Shown piece after piece: positions 56,841 to 64,000 of a DNA stretch of 64,000 nucleotides. The stretch is from NCBI RefSeq assembly GCF_006715285.1, contig NZ_VFMX01000001.1, positions 62,001 through 126,000 of the forward strand. The letters run 5' to 3'. The DNA comes from Arthrobacter sp. SLBN-83 (GTDB lineage Bacteria > Actinomycetota > Actinomycetes > Actinomycetales > Micrococcaceae). Every line of letters begins with the position of its first letter. The first letter of the stretch is position 1. The translations under genes were made by a program, and so were the position numbers. The notes below the pieces were generated by a model that saw only the letters and a list, made by a program, of their open reading frames with translations, searched no databases and was not told the DNA's origin.

Positions 56841-57488
56841 ATGACGACGATGAGCTCCATCTGGCCCCTGTTCGACCTCACCCTGGCCACGCCGCGGCTG
56901 GAGCTCCGTCCCATCACCGACCAGGACATCCCCGCAGCCGTCGACGCCGCCCGCAGCGGGATCCACGAACCGGACAGGAACCCCTTCAGCAATCCGTGGA
57001 CGGAGCTTCCTGACGACGAACTCGGTCCCAACATGGCCCGCTGGTACTGGCGTTGCCGGGCCGAATGCACGGCGGAGAGCTGGACGCTGCTCCTGGGTAT
57101 CTGGCACGACGGCCAGTTCATCGGCTGCCAAGACGTAGGCGCCAAGGACTTTGGGGCACTCAAGACAGTCAGCACCGGGTCCTGGCTGAAGCAGTCCGTC
57201 CAGGGCCGGGGCCTGGGCAAGGAGATGCGTGCCGCAGTCGTCCTCTGGGCCTTCGACTGGCTTGGCGCAGAAGTCGCCGAATCCGAAGCCGCCGCCTGGA
57301 ACCAAGCCTCCCTCGGCGTCTCCCGCTCCCTCGGCTACGAACTGAACGGCACCACCCGCAAAGCCTGGGGAAACCAAGTCCAAACAGTCCAGCTGGTCCG
57401 GGTCACCCCGGAAACCTTCAAACGCCCGGATTGGCAGCTACAGGTCGAGGGCCACGAAGCAGCGGCAAAGTTCCTCAGCGTGCGTTGA
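56841..57488 (+). CDS. GNAT family N-acetyltransferase
   Basis: A 215-residue RimJ/RimL-like protein: ATPRLELRPITDQDIPAAVD at the start, then LKQSVQGRGLGKEMRAAVVL, where QGRGLGKEM is the acetyl-CoA pyrophosphate loop (about residues 129-137), and ASLGVSRSLGYELNG near the end. Acceptor unknown. ATG at 56841. The 3' side faces the intergenic repeat. Confidence 0.9.
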   Translation: MTTMSSIWPLFDLTLATPRLELRPITDQDIPAAVDAARSGIHEPDRNPFSNPWTELPDDELGPNMARWYWRCRAECTAESWTLLLGIWHDGQFIGCQDVGAKDFGALKTVSTGSWLKQSVQGRGLGKEMRAAVVLWAFDWLGAEVAESEAAAWNQASLGVSRSLGYELNGTTRKAWGNQVQTVQLVRVTPETFKRPDWQLQVEGHEAAAKFLSVR

Positions 57489-57531
57489 GTGCCTGTCCGT
57501 GGCTGGGTACGCCGGGCCACGGCCCTTCTCC

Positions 57532-57834
57532 GTCGCTTAGCGCGTAGGTCCCTTCCCAACGCTCGCAGGCTCGCGTCGGGTCCCTCGGGACGACGCTTAC
57601 AGCGCATAGGGCCACCTCCGGTCGCTGGGCGACCTCCGGCGGCCGATGCACCGCGATGCGCTCCTACGAGAAGGACCGTAACCCGGCTTTTGCCTGCTTA
57701 CGCCCCTTGGCGCGCCTTGGCACACGTCCGGCCCGAGTGCTTCGCGTAGGAGCGCATCGCCGACCAGAGCGCCGCGCAGGTCGCCCAGCGACCGAAGCGG
57801 CGCGCCGGGAGGTGTCTAAGCGACGGCGAAGCGC
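57532..57834. repeat. Interspersed repeat, head-to-head pair (copy B) forming a giant inverted repeat
   Basis: The left arm (57532-57677) holds, in order, gcccttctccgtcgcttag, cggtcgctgggcgacctcc (57619-57637) and gcgatgcgctcctacgagaag. The right arm (about 57737-57834) holds the same blocks inverted in reverse order: gcgtaggagcgcatcgc, ggtcgcccagcgaccg (57779-57794) and ctaagcgacggcgaagcgc (57816-57834). A stretch of about 65 bases in the left arm (57551-57610) has no partner in copy A. No gene is present between 57489 and 57877. Confidence 0.8.
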
Positions 57835-57877
57835 TCGGGGCGGACGAACTCAGCCACTGCCACTCGCAAAGGGCATG

Positions 57878-59296
57878 TTAACCCTCCAGGAGTTCGGTGA
57901 CGAGGGCTGCGATGGGCGAGCGTTCGGAGCGGGTGAGGGTGACGTGGCCGAAGAGCGGGTGTCCTTTCAGGGTTTCGACGACGGCGGCGATTCCGTCGTG
58001 GCGGCCGACCCGGAGGTTGTCCCGCTGGGCGACGTCGTGGGTAAGGACGATTTTCGAGTTCTGTCCGATGCGGCTCATGACGGTGAGGAGGACGTTCTTT
58101 TCGAGGGACTGGGCCTCATCGACGATCACGAAGGCGTCGTGGAGGGAGCGTCCGCGGATGTGGGTGAGGGGCATGACTTCGAGCATGCCGCGGTCCATGA
58201 CCTCCTCCACCACTTCCTGGCTGACCAATGCGCCCAGGGTGTCGAAGACTGCCTGCGCCCAAGGGTTCATCTTCTCCGATTCGGAGCCCGGCAGGTAGCC
58301 GAGTTCCTGGCCGCCCACGGCGTAGAGGGGCCGGAAGACGATCACTTTGCGGTGTTCGCGGCGCTCCAGCACGGCCTCGAGTCCTGCACAGAGAGCCAGT
58401 GCGGATTTGCCGGTGCCCGCGCGTCCGCCGATGGAGACGATGCCGACCGCGGGATCCATGAGCATGTCGATGGCCAGCCGCTGCTCGGCGGACCGGCCGT
58501 GGAGTCCGAATACGTCGCGGTCGCCCTTGACCAGGCGCACATGCTTGTCGGCACCTACCCGGCCGAGTGCCGAGCCGCGGTTGGAGAGCAGCACCAGCCC
58601 GGTGTTGACGGGAAGTTCGGCCGCGGCGGGGATGAAGACGGGTTCGTGGCCGTACAGGGTTGAGATTTCCTGCTCGTCGGCTTCGATTTCGGCGACGCCT
58701 GTCCAGCCTGAGTCCTTGACCAGTTCGTTGCGGTACTCGTCGGCGGTGAGCCCCATGGCGGAGGCTTTGACCCGCATGGGCAGGTCTTTGGAGACGACGG
58801 TGACGTCGCGTCCTTCGTTGGCCAGGTTCTTGGCCACGGCGAGGATGCGGCTGTCGTTGTCGCCGCTGCGGAAGCCCAGCGGCAGTACCTCTGCGGAGAT
58901 GTGGTTGAGCTCCACCATGAGCGTGCCGCCCTCATCGCCGATGGGCAGGGGCTGGTTCAGGCCGCCATGCTTGACCCGGAGATCGTCCAAGAGCCGCAGG
59001 GCCTTCCGCGCGAAGTAGCCCAGCTCGGGGTCGTGCCGCTTGGCTTCGAGTTCGGTGATGACGACGACGGGGACAACCACCTCGTGTTCGGCGAACCGCA
59101 GGAGAGCGCGGGGATCGGAGAGCAGGACGGAGGTGTCGATGACGAAGGTGTGGATGTCGGCTTCCCTTCCGGAGACAGCAAAACCGGCCGCGGCATCAGT
59201 TGCCGCGCCGGTTTCAAAGGTGGTTCGCTCATCGCGAGAGGTAGCTTTCCCGCCCTGTCCAGCCAGGACCTCGGGCAGTTGTTCAGAAGTAGCCAC
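57878..59296 (-). CDS. PIN-PhoH fusion protein
   Basis: A 472-residue protein. The N-terminal PIN ribonuclease-like domain (residues 45-190) shows [29 protein letters not shown] and [10 protein letters not shown] acidic residues. The C-terminal PhoH ATPase shows Walker [18 protein letters not shown] and Walker [14 protein letters not shown]. PhoH2-type proteins combine RNA helicase and RNase activity. GTG at 59296 has GGAG five bases upstream; a longer upstream frame lacks PIN homology and is rejected. Confidence 0.95.
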   Translation of the reverse strand: MATSEQLPEVLAGQGGKATSRDERTTFETGAATDAAAGFAVSGREADIHTFVIDTSVLLSDPRALLRFAEHEVVVPVVVITELEAKRHDPELGYFARKALRLLDDLRVKHGGLNQPLPIGDEGGTLMVELNHISAEVLPLGFRSGDNDSRILAVAKNLANEGRDVTVVSKDLPMRVKASAMGLTADEYRNELVKDSGWTGVAEIEADEQEISTLYGHEPVFIPAAAELPVNTGLVLLSNRGSALGRVGADKHVRLVKGDRDVFGLHGRSAEQRLAIDMLMDPAVGIVSIGGRAGTGKSALALCAGLEAVLERREHRKVIVFRPLYAVGGQELGYLPGSESEKMNPWAQAVFDTLGALVSQEVVEEVMDRGMLEVMPLTHIRGRSLHDAFVIVDEAQSLEKNVLLTVMSRIGQNSKIVLTHDVAQRDNLRVGRHDGIAAVVETLKGHPLFGHVTLTRSERSPIAALVTELLEG

Positions 59297-59535
59297 ATCG
59301 ACTCCAGCCCCGGGCGCAAGCCCGGAATTGTTATTGGTGAGGCGGCTCGGCCACGAGGCCGGATCCGGCCTCCCATACAACCGGTGCGATGTTTCGCTCC
59401 ATGTACTGGCCTCCCCGATCAGCCGGCGGTTTTGCCTGCTGATGGATATAACGTAAATCCACTGCAGGTGATTTCCGCAACTATTTGGCGGCGATTTCTC
59501 CGGCGGATGTATGAACTCGTGGTGAACCGGGGGTT
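59297..59535. other. 239-base intergenic region upstream of the PIN-PhoH gene
   Basis: No supported gene. It carries the promoter region of the PIN-PhoH gene. An AT-richer patch, gatggatataacgtaaatcc near 59440-59460, is a possible -10 area. No repeat or hairpin was noticed. Confidence 0.5.
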
Positions 59536-60333
59536 TCAGGTACCAAAGCGGCGTTGCCGGCCCGCGTAATCGCGCAGGGCGCGGAGGAAATCCACCTTGC
59601 GGAAGGCCGGCCACAGTGCCTCGCAGAAGTAGAACTCGCTGTAGGCGCTCTGCCACATGAGGAAGCCTGAAAGCCGCTGCTCCCCCGACGTCCTGATCAC
59701 CAGGTCGGGGTCCGGCTGGCCGCGGGTGTAAAGGAAGCGTGAGATGTCATCGACGCACAAGTCATCGGCAAGTTTGGAGATGTCCATGCCCTTGGCGACG
59801 GCGTCATGCAGCAGTTCCCTAACGGCGTCAACGATCTCCCGGCGGCCCCCGTACCCCACCGCAACGTTGACGTGGATCTTCTCCCGGACGGGGGTCCTGG
59901 CCGTGAGCTTGTTGAGCCGCTCTGCCAGGTAGTCGGGAAGCAGTTCAGGAGCACCCATGGCATGGACAGAAATGTTGGCGTCCTCGTCCAGCCGGTCCAG
60001 GGTGTTGGCGATGATGCCCATCAGGAGGTCGAGTTCCTCGCTGGATCGGTTCATGTTGTCCGTGGACAGCATGTAGAGCGTCACCACTTTGACGCCGAGC
60101 TCCTGGCACCAGCCGAGGAATTCGTGGATCTTGTCAGCGCCGGCCTGGTGGCCCTGGCTGGTGGGTGCATTGAACTGTTTGGCCCAGCGGCGGTTGCCGT
60201 CCACCATGACGCCGATGTGGCGGGGAATGCGGTCCCGCGGAAGGTCCTTGAGCAGCCGGCGCTCGTAATAGCCATAGAGGAACCCGGGCAACTCCACGCG
60301 TCCACTCACCTGACTTTCCTGCCGTACGTACAT
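59536..60333 (-). CDS. uppS: Isoprenyl (undecaprenyl/decaprenyl-type) diphosphate synthase
   Basis: About 265 residues from ATG at 60333 with AGGA five bases upstream; ATG 60339 and GTG 60306 are alternatives. A cis-prenyltransferase: [17 protein letters not shown] (catalytic Asp), [17 protein letters not shown] and [20 protein letters not shown] with QSAYSEFYF. It makes Z-prenyl diphosphates for cell-wall carriers. Chain length cannot be told. Diverges from the PAQR gene across strong palindromes. Confidence 0.95.
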   Translation of the reverse strand: MYVRQESQVSGRVELPGFLYGYYERRLLKDLPRDRIPRHIGVMVDGNRRWAKQFNAPTSQGHQAGADKIHEFLGWCQELGVKVVTLYMLSTDNMNRSSEELDLLMGIIANTLDRLDEDANISVHAMGAPELLPDYLAERLNKLTARTPVREKIHVNVAVGYGGRREIVDAVRELLHDAVAKGMDISKLADDLCVDDISRFLYTRGQPDPDLVIRTSGEQRLSGFLMWQSAYSEFYFCEALWPAFRKVDFLRALRDYAGRQRRFGT

Positions 60334-60400
60334 CCACATCCTAGGCTACCGCCCGCGGAACTCCGGGACCTGCAGCACGGGGCAACAGTCCGCCCAGCAT

Positions 60401-60436
60401 GTTACCGATGAGTAACTTACCCGGCCGTAAGTTACT
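60401..60436. promoter_or_regulatory. Overlapping palindromes between uppS and PAQR genes
   Basis: AGTAACTTAC (60411-60420), CCGGCC, then GTAAGTTACT (60427-60436) make a perfect 26-bp palindrome, sharing its left arm with GTTAC-N6-GTAAC (60401-60416). It ends nine bases before the PAQR ATG and lies about 70-100 bases before uppS. A strong candidate operator. Confidence 0.65.
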
Positions 60437-60444
60437 CTGGTGGC

Positions 60445-61188
60445 ATGAACAGCGACTCCCCCAAGGCCTCCCCGGCACCCCAGCCGGAGGACCCGAACGC
60501 CGGCGCGGAACCGGAATCCAACGCCGTGGATGATGCCGCCGTCCGCCTGGCGGAACTGCTGATGATCAAACCGAAATGGCGGGGCTGGATTCACACGGTC
60601 ACGGCACCGCTGGCCCTGGCTGCCGGCATCATCCTGGTGGCCCTTGCCCCCACCACGGACCGCAGGATCACCTCTGCCGTCTACGCCGCCACCGGCGTCC
60701 TGCTGTTCGGAGTCAGTGCCGTTTACCACCGCGGCAATTGGTCACCGCGGGTGAAACTCGTCCTGAAACGGCTGGACCACACCAATATCATGCTGGTGAT
60801 CGCCGGCACCTACACACCGCTGGCATGGACACTCCTGGAACGCCAGCAGGCAGTGGTGCTCTTATGGGTGATCTGGACCGGGGCCATCCTCGGCGTGCTG
60901 TTCCGGCTGCTGTGGACTGACGCGCCCCGCTGGCTTTACGTGCCCATCTACATCGCGCTGGGCTGCGGCGCCCTCTTCTACCTGCCGCAGTTCTTCCAGG
61001 CAAGCGTCCCCGCGGCCGTGCTGATCTGCATGGGCGGCGTCCTCTATATCACTGGCGCTGTTTTCTACGCCCTGAAGAAGCCCAATTTCAGCTACTACCA
61101 CTTCGGCTTCCACGAACTGTTCCACGCACTCACGGTGTTCGCCTTCGCCGCCCATTTCGTGGCGATCGCGCTGGCGGTCCTCTCCTAG
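60445..61188 (+). CDS. Hemolysin III/PAQR family membrane protein
   Basis: A 247-residue protein with seven helices. PAQR metal-site features: GVSAVYHRGNWSP (His after the third helix), LKRLDHTNIMLVIAGTYTPL and the C-terminal YYHFGFHELFHALTVFAFAA with two His. An acidic disordered start of about 35 residues precedes. The family includes YqfA and eukaryotic adiponectin receptors; hemolytic activity is not implied. ATG at 60445. Confidence 0.94.
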   Translation: MNSDSPKASPAPQPEDPNAGAEPESNAVDDAAVRLAELLMIKPKWRGWIHTVTAPLALAAGIILVALAPTTDRRITSAVYAATGVLLFGVSAVYHRGNWSPRVKLVLKRLDHTNIMLVIAGTYTPLAWTLLERQQAVVLLWVIWTGAILGVLFRLLWTDAPRWLYVPIYIALGCGALFYLPQFFQASVPAAVLICMGGVLYITGAVFYALKKPNFSYYHFGFHELFHALTVFAFAAHFVAIALAVLS

Positions 61189-61213
61189 GGACTGCACGCC
61201 CTCAGGCATACGC

Positions 61214-61567
61214 CTACTCGCGCGGGCGCGAAAGCCCGTCCGCCGGGCCGCTTCCGTTCGAGTCCTGCGCAGAAGGATTGGCAGCCGGGTGCGTGCCGTC
61301 GTCGAGCCCGTCCTGGGCATCCGCGGCGTCAACGTCGGCCGCAGCTGCCGCAGCCATGCGCTCTTCCTCCACCTGGGCGCGGTAGCGCACCCTGCGGATC
61401 CGTCGCACCATATCGACAATGAGCAGGGCGGTTGCCACCACAAAGAAGGCCGTCATGATGAACCCCAGCAGGCCCGGTGTCACCTGGTCCTCGGAGATGC
61501 CGTCCCGAAGCGTGGGGGTGGGCATCGGGGTCGGTGTGGTGGCCAGGGTGAGGAGCAGAGAATGCAC
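61214..61567 (-). CDS. Small membrane protein, unknown
   Basis: About 117 residues from GTG at 61567 with AAGG upstream. One helix, GFIMTAFFVVATALLIVDMV (about residues 33-52), is followed by the basic RRIRRVRYR and an Ala/Asp-rich tail. The leader is Thr/Pro-rich (TTPTPMPTPT). A similar gene sits beside mca in related actinobacteria by recollection of gene order. No function known. Confidence 0.78.
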   Translation of the reverse strand: MHSLLLTLATTPTPMPTPTLRDGISEDQVTPGLLGFIMTAFFVVATALLIVDMVRRIRRVRYRAQVEEERMAAAAAADVDAADAQDGLDDGTHPAANPSAQDSNGSGPADGLSRPRE

Positions 61568-61661
61568 GGTGGATACCTTCTGGTGGAACGGATGCAGCAG
61601 GCAGCGGACGGAAGCGGCCGTCAGGCCCATCTTCTACGCGGGATAGAAATAGCCTGCCTGT

Positions 61662-62567
61662 CTATCTTAGCCCTGAAAACAGGTCCTTTTCGGGGAGCTC
61701 CGAGTGCACCCGCGAGTGGATCAGGGAATAGTCCTCCCACGGCCAGACGCGGCGCTGCATATCCGGGGAAACGGCGAAGAAGAACCCGAGGGGGTCCACC
61801 TGCGTGCGGTGGGAGCGCAGCGCGTCGTCGCGCGTTTCAAAGAAGTCGCCGCAATCGATCTGCGTGGTGGTGGGGTGCGCCGCCGGCGGCGGGGTGTGCC
61901 CCTCGGCGTCGGACTCCAGCCAGGCTGCCAGGCGTTCAGCGTAGGGCGACTGCAGCCCGGCTTCTTCCAAGGCAAAGTGCAGCGCGCGGAACCGCTCGGG
62001 GCTGAAGGCGCGGTCGTAGTAGAGCTTGCTGGGTTCCCACGCTTCCCCCGCGTCCGGATAGCGGCTGGGATCGCCGGCGGCCTCGAACGCTTCAACAGCT
62101 ACTTTGTGCGCCATGATGTGGTCCGGGTGCGGGTACCCGCCGTTCTCGTCATAGCTGAGGATGACGTGCGGCTTGAAGGAACGGACCAGCCGGACCAAGG
62201 GTGCTGCCGCCTGGTGCAGTGGCAGGGTGGCGAAGGAGCCGGCGGGGAGCGGCGGGAGCGGGTCGCCTTCGGGAAGGCCCGAATCGACAAAGCCGAGCCA
62301 CCTCTGGCGGATGCCCAGGATGGCAGCGGCCCGCTGCATCTCGAGCCGGCGGGCGCCGGCCATGTCGCGCTTGGGGTGCGGTTCACCTTCGACGGCGGGG
62401 TTCTGGATGTCGCCCCGGGACCCGTCCGTGCAGGTTGCCACCAGGACGTCCACGCCGGCGGCAGCGTACATCGCCATGGTCGCAGCGCCCTTGCTGGATT
62501 CGTCATCCGGGTGGGCGTGGACCGCGAGCAGCCGGAGCGGCACCTGGGAGTTGCTGGACGCTGTCAT
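61662..62567 (-). CDS. mca: Mycothiol S-conjugate amidase
   Basis: A 301-residue zinc amidase that cleaves mycothiol conjugates of electrophiles for export as mercapturic acids. Metal motif LLAVHAHPDDESSKGAA (AHPDDE) and YDENGGYPHPDHIMAHK are the Mca/MshB signature; YDENGGYPHPDH and length favour Mca. ATG at 62567. Mycothiol is limited to actinobacteria. Diverges from DUF4307. Confidence 0.95.
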   Translation of the reverse strand: MTASSNSQVPLRLLAVHAHPDDESSKGAATMAMYAAAGVDVLVATCTDGSRGDIQNPAVEGEPHPKRDMAGARRLEMQRAAAILGIRQRWLGFVDSGLPEGDPLPPLPAGSFATLPLHQAAAPLVRLVRSFKPHVILSYDENGGYPHPDHIMAHKVAVEAFEAAGDPSRYPDAGEAWEPSKLYYDRAFSPERFRALHFALEEAGLQSPYAERLAAWLESDAEGHTPPPAAHPTTTQIDCGDFFETRDDALRSHRTQVDPLGFFFAVSPDMQRRVWPWEDYSLIHSRVHSELPEKDLFSGLR

Positions 62568-62628
62568 GGAAGGGACGGCTCCTAATTCTTTTTCTGCGGC
62601 TGGTGGCAGCTTACGGATGATGATCGCG

Positions 62629-62640
62629 GGGCAATTGCCC
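62629..62640. promoter_or_regulatory. 12-bp palindrome between mca and DUF4307
   Basis: GGGCAATTGCCC is perfectly symmetrical and sits in the 125-base gap of a divergent pair, where a shared operator would be expected. It could also be chance. Confidence 0.3.
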
Positions 62641-62692
62641 GGCAGTTGGAACCCCCGCCAGGCGGCGGCGGAAAGGGCACTAAACTGGTCTG

Positions 62693-63151
62693 GTGACTTC
62701 CCCGGACCAGCCGGCCCAACCCGCGCCCGCAGACTCTAGCCTAGCCAATCGCTATGGTGCTAAAAAGCGCCGGCTCTCCCCCAAGGCCGCCCGCGCTGCC
62801 ATCGCCGCCGCGATGGCCGTGGGAATCGGGTTCCTGGCCTGGGTCACTACCTCCAACTCGCTTTCCGGCGTGACGTACAAGGACGTGGGCTACAGCACCA
62901 CCGATGCCACGCTCGCCGAGGTTGACTTCCAGGTCACCCGTGAACCGGGGAACCCGGTCAAGTGCGCCGTGAAGGCCCTTGATTCCAAATTTGCCGTGGT
63001 GGGCTGGAAAGTGGTGGACATTCCGCCAACAGCGGCAGATGGAACTCCCGACGGCGGCAGGACAGTGGCCCAGCGCGTCACCTTGCGCACGGAGTCGGCG
63101 TCGGTGTCCGGCGTGGTGGACAGCTGCTGGATCCCCGGCGCAGAGTCATAA
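62693..63151 (+). CDS. DUF4307 family membrane-anchored protein
   Basis: A 152-residue protein. Basic segment KKRRLSPKAARAAIAAAMAV leads into one helix (about residues 33-52, VGIGFLAWVTTSNSL), then a small external beta domain with YSTTDATLAEVDFQVTR and two Cys (KCAVKAL, SCWIPG) that could form a disulfide. DUF4307 genes lie between mca and greA in actinobacteria. Starts GTG at 62693. Role unknown. Confidence 0.9.
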   Translation: MTSPDQPAQPAPADSSLANRYGAKKRRLSPKAARAAIAAAMAVGIGFLAWVTTSNSLSGVTYKDVGYSTTDATLAEVDFQVTREPGNPVKCAVKALDSKFAVVGWKVVDIPPTAADGTPDGGRTVAQRVTLRTESASVSGVVDSCWIPGAES

Positions 63152-63221
63152 CGCATGTGATCTGCGACGCTTCCCTGTTGGGTTATCTCCAGAGGATTGA
63201 CTACAATGGAGAGATACCTTT

Positions 63222-63275
63222 ACCCCGCTGAGCTGGTTACTGTTCCACAAGTGGCCACCGTGGCGGGGTCTTTTG
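63222..63275 (+). promoter_or_regulatory. Terminator-like hairpin in greA leader (possible attenuator)
   Basis: ACCCCGC (63222-63228) pairs with GCGGGGT (63263-63269) at the base, with an inner GGT/ACC stem, then CTTTTG follows. It lies 28 bases before the greA GTG, downstream of a TTGACT at 63197-63202 that could be a -35 box. It would stop or modulate transcription before greA. Confidence 0.45.
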
Positions 63276-63302
63276 CATGTAGGACCACTAGAGGAGAAGT
63301 CC

Positions 63303-63797
63303 GTGTCTACCACCAACAGCGCATCTGCAGCCTGGCTGACCCAGGAAGCTTTTGACCGCCTGAAGGCAGAGCTGGACCACCTTTCCGGCGCAGGCCGGGC
63401 GGAGATCGTCCAGAAGATTGAAGCAGCGCGGCAAGAGGGGGACCTCAAGGAGAACGGGGGCTACCACGCGGCCAAGGAGGAGCAGGGCAAGATCGAAGCC
63501 CGCATCCGCCAGCTGACGGTACTGCTCCGCGATGCCCATGTGGGTGAAGCACCTGCCGATGACGGCATCGTGGAACCCGGCATGATCGTGGTCGCCAGGA
63601 TCGCCGGTGACGAGGAGACCTTCCTGCTGGGGTCGCGCGAAATCGCCGGCGACTCGGACCTGGATGTCTTCAGCGAGAAGTCGCCCCTGGGTTCAGCCAT
63701 CCTGGGCCACAAGGAGGGCGAGACCCTCAGCTACGTCGCGCCCAACGGCAAGGACATCAAGGTGGAGATCCTCTCCGCCAAGCCCTACACGGGCTAG
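63303..63797 (+). CDS. greA: Transcription elongation factor GreA
   Basis: A 164-residue factor that makes RNA polymerase cleave backtracked RNA. N-terminal coiled coil with ARQEGDLKENGGYHAAKEEQ carries the acidic tip (Asp and Glu), followed by the FKBP-like C-terminal domain SEKSPLGSAILGHKEGETLS. GTG at 63303 has GAGGAG seven bases upstream; the earlier in-frame ATG lies at the foot of the leader hairpin and is rejected. Confidence 0.97.
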   Translation: MSTTNSASAAWLTQEAFDRLKAELDHLSGAGRAEIVQKIEAARQEGDLKENGGYHAAKEEQGKIEARIRQLTVLLRDAHVGEAPADDGIVEPGMIVVARIAGDEETFLLGSREIAGDSDLDVFSEKSPLGSAILGHKEGETLSYVAPNGKDIKVEILSAKPYTG

Positions 63798-63851
63798 CCC
63801 TGAACCCTGCCCCGCGCAAGACGGGCGGGAAAGCAGGAAGCCTTTACAGCA

Positions 63852-63894
63852 GAAGAGCGGCGGCCGTCCCCCATCGGGACGGCGGCCGCTCTTC
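63852..63894. terminator. Terminator after greA
   Basis: A 19-bp stem with one mismatch and a short loop (CCATC), GAAGAGCGG to CCGCTCTTC, then TTTCATTT. It lies between greA and a converging gene, so may serve both. Confidence 0.88.
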
Positions 63895-63935
63895 TTTCAT
63901 TTCTTATGGATGCAGGCCACCGGCGGGACCTTCCA

Positions 63936-64000
63936 TCAGAGTCCCCGCGCAATTGCCGGGCTGCGCGGACGAAGCAGCAGGGCGGCCACCACCCCTCCGG
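63936..64000 (-). CDS. C-terminal end of a gene cut by the window edge
   Basis: On the minus strand an open frame enters at 64000 and stops at TGA 63936-63938, reading GVVAALLLRPRSPAIARGL. GC bias and position before a terminator suggest a real gene tail, possibly a membrane protein. Too short to identify. Confidence 0.5.
   Translation of the reverse strand, partial: GGVVAALLLRPRSPAIARGL

Noticed and set aside
57489..58663. Plus-strand frame beginning inside the repeat at 57656
   Set aside because: Mostly antisense to the PIN-PhoH gene; the first part is repeat sequence.
59297..59656. N-terminal extension of the PIN-PhoH protein by 120 residues
   Set aside because: The extension overlaps the uppS end, has no domain, and GTG 59296 has a well-spaced GGAG.

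Overview
The window looks like core chromosome from a high-GC actinobacterium of the Micrococcaceae, most likely Arthrobacter or Pseudarthrobacter. The support is strongly GC-biased third codon positions, many GTG starts, WhiB, Rpf and mycothiol (Mca) genes, a DUF3499/metallopeptidase/DUF5719/WhiB2 block and a DUF4245-glpX-carbonic anhydrase-fumarase block. No transposase, integrase, phage gene, CRISPR array or rRNA operon is visible. The genus is inferred from gene content and order, not from a database search.

Layout. 1-4.1 kb (-): two overlapping P-loop LuxR-type regulators, the first cut by the window edge. 4.2-8.5 kb (-): pth, rplY, prs, glmU and tRNA-Gln. 8.6-9.2 kb (+): a TetR regulator, followed by an intergenic repeat. 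9.4-15.6 kb (-): ABC-F ATPase, ispE, rsmA, an RpfB-like resuscitation factor and a TatD nuclease. 15.7-20.9 kb (+): MoxR ATPase, DUF58 protein and TgpA-like transglutaminase. 21-27 kb: succinate-semialdehyde dehydrogenase and rsmI (-), then a protein O-mannosyltransferase and a long-chain acyl-CoA ligase (+). 27-33 kb: DUF1461, SpoIIM, RDD, L,D-transpeptidase and ahcY. 33-47 kb: Trm112-like, DUF3499, metallopeptidase, DUF5719, a giant glycosyltransferase, whiB2, TIGR03089, GtrA, purK-purE, an LCP ligase and manA. 47-52 kb: FemX-like, glpX, DUF4245, carbonic anhydrase and fumC. 52-55.9 kb: TetR plus DHA2 exporter, NUDIX hydrolase and prepilin peptidase. 56-64 kb: an unknown protein, GNAT, a second repeat region, PIN-PhoH, isoprenyl transferase, PAQR, a small membrane protein, mca, DUF4307, greA and the tail of one more gene.

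Much of the content serves the cell envelope: GlmU (UDP-GlcNAc), IspE and the isoprenyl transferase (polyprenyl carrier), ManA and Pmt (mannose donors and protein mannosylation), GtrA and the large GT2 protein (glycan transfer), LCP (glycopolymer attachment), FemX and Ldt (peptidoglycan bridges and crosslinks), and Rpf (remodelling). The rest is translation, nucleotide and central metabolism.

No clearly new multi-gene system stands out. The least explained material is non-coding: an interspersed repeat present once at about 9.28-9.38 kb and as a head-to-head pair at about 57.5-57.8 kb, both between converging genes; several sharp palindromes upstream of regulators or membrane genes; and structured leaders before rplY, whiB2 and greA.
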